From Candidatus Bathyarchaeota archaeon RBG_13_38_9 (GTDB lineage: Archaea > Thermoproteota > Bathyarchaeia > 40CM-2-53-6 > RBG-13-38-9), in the NCBI GenBank assembly GCA_001775955.1, contig MEZD01000018.1, forward strand, positions 49,016 to 86,443: 37,428 nt of DNA, given 5' to 3'. Positions 28,948 through 37,428 of the stretch are shown here, piece by piece (within the stretch, counting starts at the first letter, position 1; each line of letters opens with the position of its first letter). Position numbers and translations under genes: made by a program. The notes beneath the pieces are model-generated. The model had not been told where the DNA came from. It was given only the letters and a program-made list of their open reading frames with translations, and did no database searches.

Positions 28948-30078
28948 TTATTCAGCTAAAAGCTTGTATAGTTCGAGTGTCTTCTCGGCGCATGAATCCC
29001 AAGTGAATAGTTTCTCAACCCTTTTTCTACCTTCTTTACCCATAGAATAGCGTAGGTCCGTGTCTTTCAGTAGTTGGATTATCGCTTCCGCCATTTTGTG
29101 ATGGTCTCCTGGATTAACAAGAATCCCTGTTTCATTATTTTTCACAATTTCAGGAATCGCGCAGTGATTAAAGGCCACTACAGGTTTACCAGAAGATTGA
29201 GCCTCAGCAGGTGTGAGCCCAAAACCCTCCCACATACTTGGATAACAGAATACATCACAGAGAGAATATAATAATGGTACTTCTTCCTTAGAAATGTAAC
29301 CAGTAAAGATTATTGATTTTCGCATTTTTTTTGATAGTGTTAGATCTTTAATTCTAATCCTATCAAACCTCGTCGCCCCTCCTATGATAAATTTTACATG
29401 AGGCAACTCTTCTAAGATAAGTGGTAGAATTTTTAATAAAAATGGTACTCCTTTGTATGGATCCATTCTACCGAGATATAAGACATTTAAAGAATTCTCT
29501 AAATCATATTTTTCTTTTAGGACTGACGAATTGTGATCTGGCCTAAATCTATTAATATCTACACCATTGTATATTACAGATATTTTTTCTTGGTTGACTT
29601 TATAAAATCTCAATAATACATCTTTGAGATAGTTGCTGACTGAAATAACTCTGTCAACTCCAGTATGAAGCGCCACGATTGTTCCGATTGTATGATCTAA
29701 CATTTTGAGCCTCTGTTTCGGATTGTACCAGCTTCTTATGGGCGCATATCCATGAAAAGTAAAGACATGTGGAACATTTCTTAATGTTCGCACAAAATTT
29801 CCCGTAAAAATTGCAGGATGATAGTGGGTATGAATCATATCAAATTCTTTGGTAATCATACCGCATTTCGCCATAAATCCAAAATGTCGGAAAAATGGCA
29901 GATTGGATCCTGTAAACGTCACTTTCACAGGTTCTATCGGAGAGAGATCTTCCATTGCTTCGCGTGCAAATATTTCAATGGTTATTCCTTTATGTCTCAG
30001 CCTTTTTGATATCTCACTTATATGTACGACTTGACCTGAGCCTTTATGCAATGTCGTTCTAACCATTGCAACTTTCAA
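28948..30078 (-). CDS. GT4-family glycosyltransferase
   Basis: 376 aa; KISVIYNGVDINRFRP, VLYLGRMDPYKGVPFLLK, CDVFCYPSMWEGFGLTPAEAQSSGKPVVAF. Confidence 0.93.
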   Translation of the reverse strand: MKVAMVRTTLHKGSGQVVHISEISKRLRHKGITIEIFAREAMEDLSPIEPVKVTFTGSNLPFFRHFGFMAKCGMITKEFDMIHTHYHPAIFTGNFVRTLRNVPHVFTFHGYAPIRSWYNPKQRLKMLDHTIGTIVALHTGVDRVISVSNYLKDVLLRFYKVNQEKISVIYNGVDINRFRPDHNSSVLKEKYDLENSLNVLYLGRMDPYKGVPFLLKILPLILEELPHVKFIIGGATRFDRIRIKDLTLSKKMRKSIIFTGYISKEEVPLLYSLCDVFCYPSMWEGFGLTPAEAQSSGKPVVAFNHCAIPEIVKNNETGILVNPGDHHKMAEAIIQLLKDTDLRYSMGKEGRKRVEKLFTWDSCAEKTLELYKLLAE

Positions 30079-30320
30079 TAATCATCCCATTTCTAGTCAC
30101 AGATTTTACAAAAAGATATGCGAACTGAAGGTTACGCGCGCTTACCCCCTATGACTATTTCATGATGCTCCATTTTTCAACCAAGCAGACACGTGCATTT
30201 ATGTGTATTGAATACCAAGTGTTATCGACTTTTGGCTACCAAGACTGTTAAATAGCTAAAGTTTATTGTAAGACAAATAAAATCGCAAACTAAAAACTAA
30301 CAAATTCAGCAGGGAATTAT

Positions 30321-30881
30321 TTGACTTTATCTGTAAAAATTATCCCACAATATTTATTCCTAACAAAAGGTGTTGGAAAACATAAGGATTGTCTGCAATC
30401 GTTTGAGTTAGCTTTGAGAAACGCAGGTATACATTATTGCAATATAGTAAATGTTTCAAGTATAGTTCCTCCAGGTTGTAAAATTATTCCACGCGAAAAA
30501 GGATTGTCTATGATTAAACCAGGCGAGATAACCTTTATCGTGATGGCTAGAAATTCAACAAATGAACCGCACAGACTAGTGGCATCTTCAATTGGTGTTG
30601 CAATCCCGTCAGGGGAAAGTGATTACGGATATTTGTCCGAACATCACTCTTACGGGGAAACAGATGAAATAGCTGGAGATTATGCTGAAGATTTAGCTGC
30701 AACAATGCTTGCAACAACTATGGGAATACCTTTTGACCCAGAAACGGCTTGGGATGAGAGAAAACAATTATTCAAAACTAGTACTTCGATAATCAAGACA
30801 ACAAACATAACACAATCTGCCACTGGAGATAAGAATGGACTATGGACTACAGCAATTGCAGCAGCAGTATTTGTTCCCTAA
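30321..30881 (+). CDS. pdaD: Pyruvoyl-dependent arginine decarboxylase
   Basis: 186 aa; [14 protein letters not shown] (expected Ser-Ser self-cleavage site), [34 protein letters not shown]. Confidence 0.92.
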   Translation: MTLSVKIIPQYLFLTKGVGKHKDCLQSFELALRNAGIHYCNIVNVSSIVPPGCKIIPREKGLSMIKPGEITFIVMARNSTNEPHRLVASSIGVAIPSGESDYGYLSEHHSYGETDEIAGDYAEDLAATMLATTMGIPFDPETAWDERKQLFKTSTSIIKTTNITQSATGDKNGLWTTAIAAAVFVP

Positions 30882-30887
30882 TCTTCT

Positions 30888-31562
30888 TTATACTGGTATT
30901 AGATCACAGAAGTAAAATCGTCCATCTCTTAGCACGATGTCACCTAATTCAAACTGTACTCTACGTTTAAACAATGGTCCGTCAAATACATAGGAATGAA
31001 ATTCTCCATTTTCACCCATTGGATCTACATTAGAGGGTAAAGCCGACAGAAATTTATTATCAAACACTCTACCAACAAATTCCTTTGAGAGACTTTTAGA
31101 GTCAACACAGGTGATTACGGATTTGAATCCTAATTTTATGAATTCTTTTGCTAGCTGAAAAGTATCTTTCTTCCACAAGGGAAATAAAGCAGTCATACCT
31201 ATTTTGGATAAATTTTCTTCGCGATATTTTCTTACATCTTCTAGAAAAATATCACCGAAGATTATAGATCTAATACCATTTGGTTTATATTTTTGAAGAG
31301 TACTGACCATTTGAGATTTGTATTCTTTATCTGAGGCATTTTTTTTAATGAATATTTTCTCAAGAGAATAACTCAGATATTCAACTTGCTTTTCCAGCAT
31401 GATTCGACGTATACCATGCATACTAACTCGATCATAATCCTCTGTGATTACAGTTAAAAGAGCTCTTACTTCGAATTTTTTATCTTTAACAGTATTATAG
31501 AGTGCAAGGGTGCTATCTTTTCCCCCACTCCAAGATATAATTATTTTTTCTCTAGAATTCAT
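30888..31562 (-). CDS. Diphthine-ammonia ligase/Dph6-type ATP-pyrophosphatase
   Basis: 224 aa; IISWSGGKDSTLALYN PP-loop, VSMHGIRR, IIFGDIFLEDVRKYRE, ALFPLWKKDT. Confidence 0.88.
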   Translation of the reverse strand: MNSREKIIISWSGGKDSTLALYNTVKDKKFEVRALLTVITEDYDRVSMHGIRRIMLEKQVEYLSYSLEKIFIKKNASDKEYKSQMVSTLQKYKPNGIRSIIFGDIFLEDVRKYREENLSKIGMTALFPLWKKDTFQLAKEFIKLGFKSVITCVDSKSLSKEFVGRVFDNKFLSALPSNVDPMGENGEFHSYVFDGPLFKRRVQFELGDIVLRDGRFYFCDLIPV

Positions 31563-31683
31563 AAGTTTATTACTTCGTGTATTAGATTCAACAGATTCTC
31601 AATATTTCCATAGCTAACGCTAGAAAATATTTATCGCATACGCGCTGATCTATACTATTACTCCTCAGGATTTCCTCAAGACA

Positions 31684-32073
31684 TTAATACGAAGGTAGTA
31701 GCTGTTGTTGTCCATATGGATCGTATCCTGTTGACAAACCTGGATAGTAACCTGTTGACAAACCTGGATAGTAACCTGTTGACAAACCTGGATAGTAACC
31801 TGTTGACAAACCTGGATAGTAACCTGTTGACAAACCTGGATAGTATGAATAGGTTGGCTGCTGTTGCTGTTGTAGTGTAAAAGGATATATGGATTGAGGG
31901 GTTGGTGCGGTCTGTGGATTTTCATAATTTTGTGCTCCAAACCATGGAGAGGTATAGCCGTAATTATATCCTGGTTGAGGGGCATAGTATGGAAGTTGCG
32001 TAGAGTAGGGATTCATAGTCGACAATGGACTGTAGGATGGATATCCGTAAGGATCGTATGGATTATAGGTCAT
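31684..32073 (-). CDS. Tyr/Pro/Gly/Gln-rich low-complexity protein with (YYPGLSTG)5 repeat
   Basis: About 129-aa ORF starting MTYNPYDPYGYPS; AGGTGA Shine-Dalgarno-like motif just upstream of the ATG on the minus strand. Confidence 0.65.
   Translation of the reverse strand: MTYNPYDPYGYPSYSPLSTMNPYSTQLPYYAPQPGYNYGYTSPWFGAQNYENPQTAPTPQSIYPFTLQQQQQPTYSYYPGLSTGYYPGLSTGYYPGLSTGYYPGLSTGYYPGLSTGYDPYGQQQLLPSY
31727..31846. repeat. Five tandem near-identical 24-bp direct repeats (CCTGTTGACAAACCTGGATAGTAA)
   Basis: Copies start at 31727, 31751, 31775, 31799 and 31823; the last differs at its final base. Confidence 0.97.
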
Positions 32074-32282
32074 CAATTTTCACCTAATTCTATTGAAAGC
32101 ATGGATATATCTTAAAGCTTCTTATTATTAATGTGTAAAAATTTCAATTCAATTACTAGCTTGTATGCTGGGCAGCAAACAAATCGATTGCATTAATACG
32201 TATTTAAATCGATGTCACATTCGAAAGCCACATTTTAAATACAATATTTTCCTATAACTAACCAAAAGTAAAGGTGATATGA

Positions 32283-32486
32283 ATGTCTTGGTATTCTCCA
32301 TTACCGTATCCTATTTTTGGGCCACAAAGAATCTCATACCCTGGATATTACCAATCAATCTTTTCGCCATATTTTCCATTTCCAGTAATTCCGTCTTTAT
32401 CTCCAGACTTGGCTTGGAGAGCACCATGGTATGCTCAAGAGATAGGCGTAGCTAGGGCAAGTCCCAGACAGTTCTTTCAGTGGTAA
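32283..32486 (+). CDS. Small aromatic/proline-rich protein of unknown function
   Basis: 67 aa MSWYSPLPYPIFGPQRISYPGYYQSIFSPYFPFPVIP...; preceded by AAGGTGATATGA (archaeal SD). Confidence 0.6.
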   Translation: MSWYSPLPYPIFGPQRISYPGYYQSIFSPYFPFPVIPSLSPDLAWRAPWYAQEIGVARASPRQFFQW

Positions 32487-32683
32487 ACATCCAACCTTCT
32501 CAATTTTAAATATAGAATTTTTTTTAAAAAATCACTTTAACAATTACTTAATTATTTTATCAAGCGCGTGCATATGCTTTCAGAGAGTTAAGATTAAACT
32601 CTCCCATTATCATAATAGAGGAAAAGATTAGACAAGTGAGTAAATCATAACGATGTTTAACATGAATATTCGATGGCTCACTA

Positions 32684-33288
32684 TCACCATTTTTCTATAG
32701 ACATTGCAAGGATTTCTTGTATGGAAAGACGTTTCTCAGGTTTCCCTGCAAAAGATTCTTTCTGAGTAGAAGTCCGTAGAACGACGGCTGTATCAGCACC
32801 CTCCCCCGTACCTCCGACCGAGATTACCTTTGTTGATGATCCAATTTTTCCAATTTCCACGGCTGCGACCGATATCTCAATGGCTACTTTCATGCCTTGA
32901 CCAAAGACATATAGTGTCTCCGCAATGAGCTTCCACGTATCACCACATAGTGGAAGGAATGTGATATCAAATATATTTCTACGCAGATGTATTTCATTCT
33001 CAGAAGATTCATCTAATCGATTTCGAATAAGTTTTCCAAGGCACCTTTATCCGGATATGATATCTGTTTACACGCTTTCATTACTTCATCTTCTGAAATA
33101 GAGATTATCTTAGTTTCTTTCCCCAATTTATTTACAAAATTTTCTAATGTACGGCCAGTTGTCATGGGAACTATAACTGCTGCCACATCTCTCATTCTTA
33201 GCCTTTCTTTAGTGATTTCAATGACAGAATTTGTATTCAGAAAGCCAGGAGATTCGAAATACATTACATTTCCTTTATGTACGGACAT
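32684..33288 (-). pseudogene. COG1751-like pyruvate kinase alpha/beta-domain protein interrupted by a frameshift
   Basis: ORFs 33013-33288 and 32684-32893 join into one protein if one base is added in the A4 run (plus-strand TTTT at 33032-33035). Confidence 0.75.
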
Positions 33289-33379
33289 AATAGTTCTCTC
33301 TCATTTTCTAATGAAAAACTTCTAAATAATAATGATCAATTTATCATACCGGGCATAATATAGGCCATGTTGAATAAGT

Positions 33380-35632
33380 ATGAGATTAATTCATTCGGTG
33401 GCTATGCTAGCCATAGTCTGCATTATACTACAAGTTTCGATTTCCAACGGGTCACCGGATGATGAGGAAATTAGTTATGTGAATGGGTATGTATTTGAAG
33501 CTTACAGTGATGGAAACCCCATTATTTTCGCTTGGATCTCAGTTTACGATAACAATACATTAATAAATAAAGGATTAAGCGGACAAAATGGTTCTTACTC
33601 TTTTGCTCTGGAACCTGGAATTTACAATGTACATATTGAAAAAACCGGTTTTATTCCACAAAACGCATTTGTAGTTCTGGAACTAGAAACTTCACTCAGG
33701 ATAGATTTCTATCTAGAAAAAATGCAATCACCATATGAAGTATCAATATTTGTAACTGGAATTCCAGAAATAATCTATCCGGAGATGCTAATCGACAATA
33801 ATTTTTCTGGATATGCTCTCAATGGTACTATAATTCAGTTCATAGAAAATAGTACACATAGCATAGTGTTGAATCAAGTTGTCAATGGCAGTATACGTTA
33901 TGTACCATCAGAGGAAGAAACTCACATTGTCACAGAAACAGAAACAATAGTAATTCCATATCATACACAATATAATGTTACCTCCAATACAAATCAATGG
34001 ATAAATGACTGGTATGATGAGGGCACTATTCATCTTGAAGCAAGTGAAACAGTAGACCTTGGCAATTCTACCCGTTTATTATTTGATGCATGGCTCAAAG
34101 ATGGTAAAGCCATAAAACAAAATCCGATCATGCTAGATGTTAATTCAAGTTTTCATCTTGATACCAAATATCGAAAACAATTCTATCTTAATCTATCCTC
34201 AGAGATGAGCACCGTCAAAGGAAGTGCCTGGTATGACGAAGGTTCAATAGCTGAAATTTCTGTTGAAGATGTCACCATAGGATCATTACCTTTTGCATAC
34301 AGATTTTCTGGTTGGAGGGGAGATATAGAGAGTCGAAATGCAACGGAATTTTTACTAATGGATGAACCTAAACAAATACATGCTGAATGGGAAAGGATTG
34401 AAGTAGTTCAGATCGAAAAACTAGATCCAATTTACAAAGCAATCATCAACATAAGTCTCCTCATTTTCACCGCGAAGATTTTTAGTGGATTATTCGCTAG
34501 GGTCAGACTTCCTGAAGTATTAGGTGAATTAACAGCAGGGATGATCTTGGGGCCTTATGCTTTAGGTGGAATTATTATTCTAGGAGCCCCTTTAATGGAT
34601 TTAAACGAGTACGTGCAAGTATTCGCAGAAGTAGGAGCAATTCTTCTTCTTTTTATTGCAGGATTAGAGGTCAGTTTTGGTCAATTTAAAGCTGTAGGCG
34701 CCAAATCTTCCGTTGTGGGTGTCTTCGGCGTCATAGTCCCATTTCTTCTAGGAATATATCTTCTACAATTCTTAGGCTTTGACTGGAATGTCAATTTGTT
34801 GATAGCTGCAACTCTTACTGCTACTAGTATAGCAATAACGGTTAGAACTCTCGAAGATATTGGCAAACTTAACTCAGAAGAAGGAAGCATAATGATCAAT
34901 TCGGCGGTAATAGATGATGTACTTTCATTAGTTGTTTTGGCTGTAATTTTATCAATTGTCACCTCAGGGGTAGTGCCTCTTCCTTCTGAGATAGCTTGGA
35001 TTCTATTTCGAACCTTAGCATTTTGGCTACTTTTGATGGCAATTGTATTGACAATAGCCCCTCGACTTATCACACGTGCTGAACGATGGAAGGCTAGAGG
35101 GACCGTTGAAGTGGTTGCAACAGCTACATGTTTCGGAAGCGCTGTAGCAGCAACAGCCATAGGATTGTCTCCGATTGTTGGCGCCTTTGCAGCCGGCATG
35201 GCCATAGCAAGCTCCCGCATGCTAGCAAGAGTTAGAGATTATATAGAAAAACTAAGCATCCTATTCTCACCAATATTCTTCGCTTACATTGGAGCCCAAT
35301 TTAACATCAAGGCCTTGAGTTTTGAAAGTCTATTGTTGATAGTGACTTTGGTAGTAATAGCTGTTATAAGCAAACTTCTAGGATGTGGTCTTCCCGCCAT
35401 GATTGCGCTCAGGAACATAAAAGGAGGCTTTAGAGTAGGCATAGGAATGATCTCTAGAGGAGAAGTCGGATTGATAATCGCTGGTATAGGAGTAACCTCA
35501 GGTATCTTAACCCAAAATATCTATGGTGCAGTTGTGGCTATGGTGATATTTACTACCATCGTCACGCCGATAGCTCTTAGATGGGTTTATACTGAGAAAA
35601 AGCATGGTATAGAAGATCCAAAAATTGAATAA
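33380..35632 (+). CDS. CPA2/Kef-type cation:proton antiporter with N-terminal secreted beta-rich ectodomain
   Basis: 750 aa; signal peptide, carboxypeptidase-regulatory-like domain (GLSGQNGSYSFALEPGIYNVHIEKTGF), two WYDEG(T/S) repeats, then LPEVLGELTAGMILGPYALGG...INSAVIDDVLSLVVLAV antiporter core. Confidence 0.88.
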   Translation: MRLIHSVAMLAIVCIILQVSISNGSPDDEEISYVNGYVFEAYSDGNPIIFAWISVYDNNTLINKGLSGQNGSYSFALEPGIYNVHIEKTGFIPQNAFVVLELETSLRIDFYLEKMQSPYEVSIFVTGIPEIIYPEMLIDNNFSGYALNGTIIQFIENSTHSIVLNQVVNGSIRYVPSEEETHIVTETETIVIPYHTQYNVTSNTNQWINDWYDEGTIHLEASETVDLGNSTRLLFDAWLKDGKAIKQNPIMLDVNSSFHLDTKYRKQFYLNLSSEMSTVKGSAWYDEGSIAEISVEDVTIGSLPFAYRFSGWRGDIESRNATEFLLMDEPKQIHAEWERIEVVQIEKLDPIYKAIINISLLIFTAKIFSGLFARVRLPEVLGELTAGMILGPYALGGIIILGAPLMDLNEYVQVFAEVGAILLLFIAGLEVSFGQFKAVGAKSSVVGVFGVIVPFLLGIYLLQFLGFDWNVNLLIAATLTATSIAITVRTLEDIGKLNSEEGSIMINSAVIDDVLSLVVLAVILSIVTSGVVPLPSEIAWILFRTLAFWLLLMAIVLTIAPRLITRAERWKARGTVEVVATATCFGSAVAATAIGLSPIVGAFAAGMAIASSRMLARVRDYIEKLSILFSPIFFAYIGAQFNIKALSFESLLLIVTLVVIAVISKLLGCGLPAMIALRNIKGGFRVGIGMISRGEVGLIIAGIGVTSGILTQNIYGAVVAMVIFTTIVTPIALRWVYTEKKHGIEDPKIE

Positions 35633-35691
35633 GTTCATATTAAAAAAATCAAAACATCGAATGAAATTTCTTGTATGAATTTTATTACGTT

Positions 35692-36621
35692 CTACTCTTT
35701 CAAATATTCAAGATATTTTATCGCATCAATAGCCGCTTGACATCCAGATCCAGCTGAAGTTACTGCTTGACGATAAATCCAATCAGCTACATCACCAGCC
35801 ACAAACACTCCTTCTTTGGCAGTTTCTGTATTGTTTTGAACCTTGATATATCCAGCTTCATTTAGTTCAAGTTGAACTTTAAAAATTCCAGTATTAGGTA
35901 TGTATCCGATTGCTATGAATACTCCATCACACCTATATTCTTGAGTCCCTTCATTTTTCAAATTTAACAATCTAACACCTTCAACTTTTTTTTCTCCACA
36001 TATTTCTTTTACCACATGACTCCAGAGAAATTTTATATTTTTTATCTTGAATACTCTTTCTCGTATGATCTTAATCGCTCTCAACTCATCTCTCCTATGA
36101 ACCACAGTAACACTTCTTGCTATATTTGACAGAAATATCGCATCTTCGATCGCGGTGTCACCACCTCCAACCACCATCACATCTTTATTCTTAAAGAAAT
36201 ATCCATCACATGTAGCACAATATGAGATCCCTTTTCCTCTAAGCCTTTGTTCTGATTCGAGCCCAAGCAATCTCGCTGAGGCACCAGTCGCCACAATTAC
36301 TGCATCTGCCTCATAATCAGTGTTATCTACAATGATCTTTAAAGGCCTCTTCGAGAAGTCAACATTTGTCGCCTCACCAGATATGAATTCTGCTCCTAAA
36401 CGTTCAACTTGTTTTCTAAATAGATTCATAAGTTCTGGACCCATTATAGGCTCTGGAAACCCTGGATAGTTCTCTACTTCCGTCGTCCAAATTAACTGTC
36501 CACCTGGGTTTGGACCTTCGACAACAGTTGTCTTTAACCCTCCCCTAACTGCATATATCGCAGCTGTTAATCCTGCAGGACCAGAACCTAAAATGATTAA
36601 ATCGGTCAGTGCCATCACCAA
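35692..36621 (-). CDS. trxB: Thioredoxin-disulfide reductase
   Basis: 309 aa; ILGSGPAGLTAAIYA, YCATCDGYFF redox motif, VVGGGDTAIEDA, GVFVAGDVAD. Confidence 0.95.
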   Translation of the reverse strand: MVMALTDLIILGSGPAGLTAAIYAVRGGLKTTVVEGPNPGGQLIWTTEVENYPGFPEPIMGPELMNLFRKQVERLGAEFISGEATNVDFSKRPLKIIVDNTDYEADAVIVATGASARLLGLESEQRLRGKGISYCATCDGYFFKNKDVMVVGGGDTAIEDAIFLSNIARSVTVVHRRDELRAIKIIRERVFKIKNIKFLWSHVVKEICGEKKVEGVRLLNLKNEGTQEYRCDGVFIAIGYIPNTGIFKVQLELNEAGYIKVQNNTETAKEGVFVAGDVADWIYRQAVTSAGSGCQAAIDAIKYLEYLKE

Positions 36622-36789
36622 ATATCCATGAAGCGCGCGATTGATTCATCATCACTTTAACTTTAGTTAAGCATTTTGATATGTGATTTACTTGAATGAG
36701 AGAATTTGTTCATTAATATATCATCAAAGACCAATTTTAAGAGCATCAATGGAAAGTTACAAGAAAGTCGTCTAGGTGCTTTGTACTAA

Positions 36790-37428
36790 ATGGAGTTAAC
36801 TGGACTTTTCGTTGCGGCAGTCATACCTACTGTATTTATACTTTTATTAATAGTTAAGAAAGACCGCTTTGAAAAAGAACCTTTCAGACTGTTACTTGCA
36901 ACATTCATTTTGGGTGCACTTTCAATTATTCCTGCAGTGCTTATGGAACTGTACCTCTCCAATTTTCTGGCTGAACCAGAGGAGCCTTTATCTGACATAA
37001 TAGGTCTTGTTCTTCATTATCTTATCGTAGTGGCAATTGTTGAAGAATCATGTAAATTCTTGGCTACTCTTCCAGCATATAGATCAAAAGCATTCAATGA
37101 ACCTATGGACGGCATTGTCTATGCCGTAGTTGCTTCACTTGGATTTGCGACTGTCGAGAATATAATTTATGTTCTAAGTGGAGGATGGCTTGTTGCTTTA
37201 TTACGTGCTTCTTTGAGCGTTCCTGGACACACTTTCTTCGGAGCAACTATGGGTTACTATCTTGGTAGGTCAAAATTCGTTTATCGATGGAGTATGATTA
37301 CATTTGCTCTCATTATCCCAATATTTTTGCATACAATTTATAATATCATAATTTCAATAGAACTTGGATTAATCAGTCTTGCCTTGGGCATCATCTTCAT
37401 TTTCTTTCTTTATCATAGAGTAAAAAGT
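36790..37428 (+). CDS. PrsW-family intramembrane metalloprotease (partial, runs off window)
   Basis: Direct translation MELTGLFVAAVIPTVFILLLIVKKDRFEKEPF...VEESCKFL...FNEPMDGIVYAVVASLGFATVENI...VPGHTFFGATMGYYLG; EExxK, ExxEN and HxxxG-type motifs. Confidence 0.85.
   Translation, partial: MELTGLFVAAVIPTVFILLLIVKKDRFEKEPFRLLLATFILGALSIIPAVLMELYLSNFLAEPEEPLSDIIGLVLHYLIVVAIVEESCKFLATLPAYRSKAFNEPMDGIVYAVVASLGFATVENIIYVLSGGWLVALLRASLSVPGHTFFGATMGYYLGRSKFVYRWSMITFALIIPIFLHTIYNIIISIELGLISLALGIIFIFFLYHRVKS

Noticed and set aside
31727-31846. 24-bp direct repeats considered as a CRISPR-like array
   Set aside because: Repeats are contiguous with no spacers, have a length divisible by three, and lie in frame in an ORF (YYPGLSTG)n; no cas genes nearby.
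31665-31985. ORF encoding (TIQVCQQV)n repeats
   Set aside because: Alternate frame of the same 24-bp repeat; the Y/P-rich frame has an AGGTGA-preceded ATG and coherent composition.
32583-32603. 7-bp perfect hairpin GAGAGTT-AAGATTA-AACTCTC
   Set aside because: Short and without an adjacent T-run on the correct side; insufficient to call a terminator or regulatory element.
34681-35220. 179-aa minus-strand ORF inside the antiporter
   Set aside because: Ala/Thr/Ile-rich shadow of transmembrane coding sequence on the other strand.

Overview
This is an archaeal chromosomal segment with a low-to-moderate GC content. The archaeal call rests on archaeal-type PheS/PheT, a pyruvoyl-dependent arginine decarboxylase, a Dph6-type ATP-pyrophosphatase and an intron-containing tRNA with bulge-helix-bulge (BHB)-like splice sites. 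The lineage is probably Thermoproteota/Bathyarchaeia-like, but that is inference only. Most of the window is housekeeping or metabolic: ilvE, trmO-like, pheT/pheS, ADP-forming acyl-CoA synthetase alpha, mobB, cysE, TSUP permease, aminotransferase, SDR, galT, trxB and PrsW. It also holds an ABC exporter next to two large surface proteins and a glucosylglycerate-type sugar cluster. The most interesting non-routine signals are: (1) a GC-elevated, multi-helix stretch at about 6932-7206 with an archaeal TATA-like box at the right distance, which looks like a structured ncRNA of no family I recognise; (2) a tRNA-Arg(UCU) that I read as carrying two very small introns (13 nt in the D-loop, 17 nt in the anticodon loop) and C33 instead of U33; (3) an unannotated 27-aa lysine-rich mini-protein with a strong hairpin-T8 terminator; (4) a COG1751-like gene split by a single -1 frameshift at an A4/T4 run; (5) a Kef-type antiporter fused to a secreted carboxypeptidase-regulatory/InlB-like ectodomain; (6) a Tyr/Pro-rich protein with five near-identical 24-bp repeats; (7) a CysE with an N-terminal zinc ribbon; and (8) a 1260-aa surface protein ending in a PIPEF-TM-basic tail. 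No CRISPR array, transposase, integrase or recognisable defence system was found. All family names come from reading motifs, not from searches.
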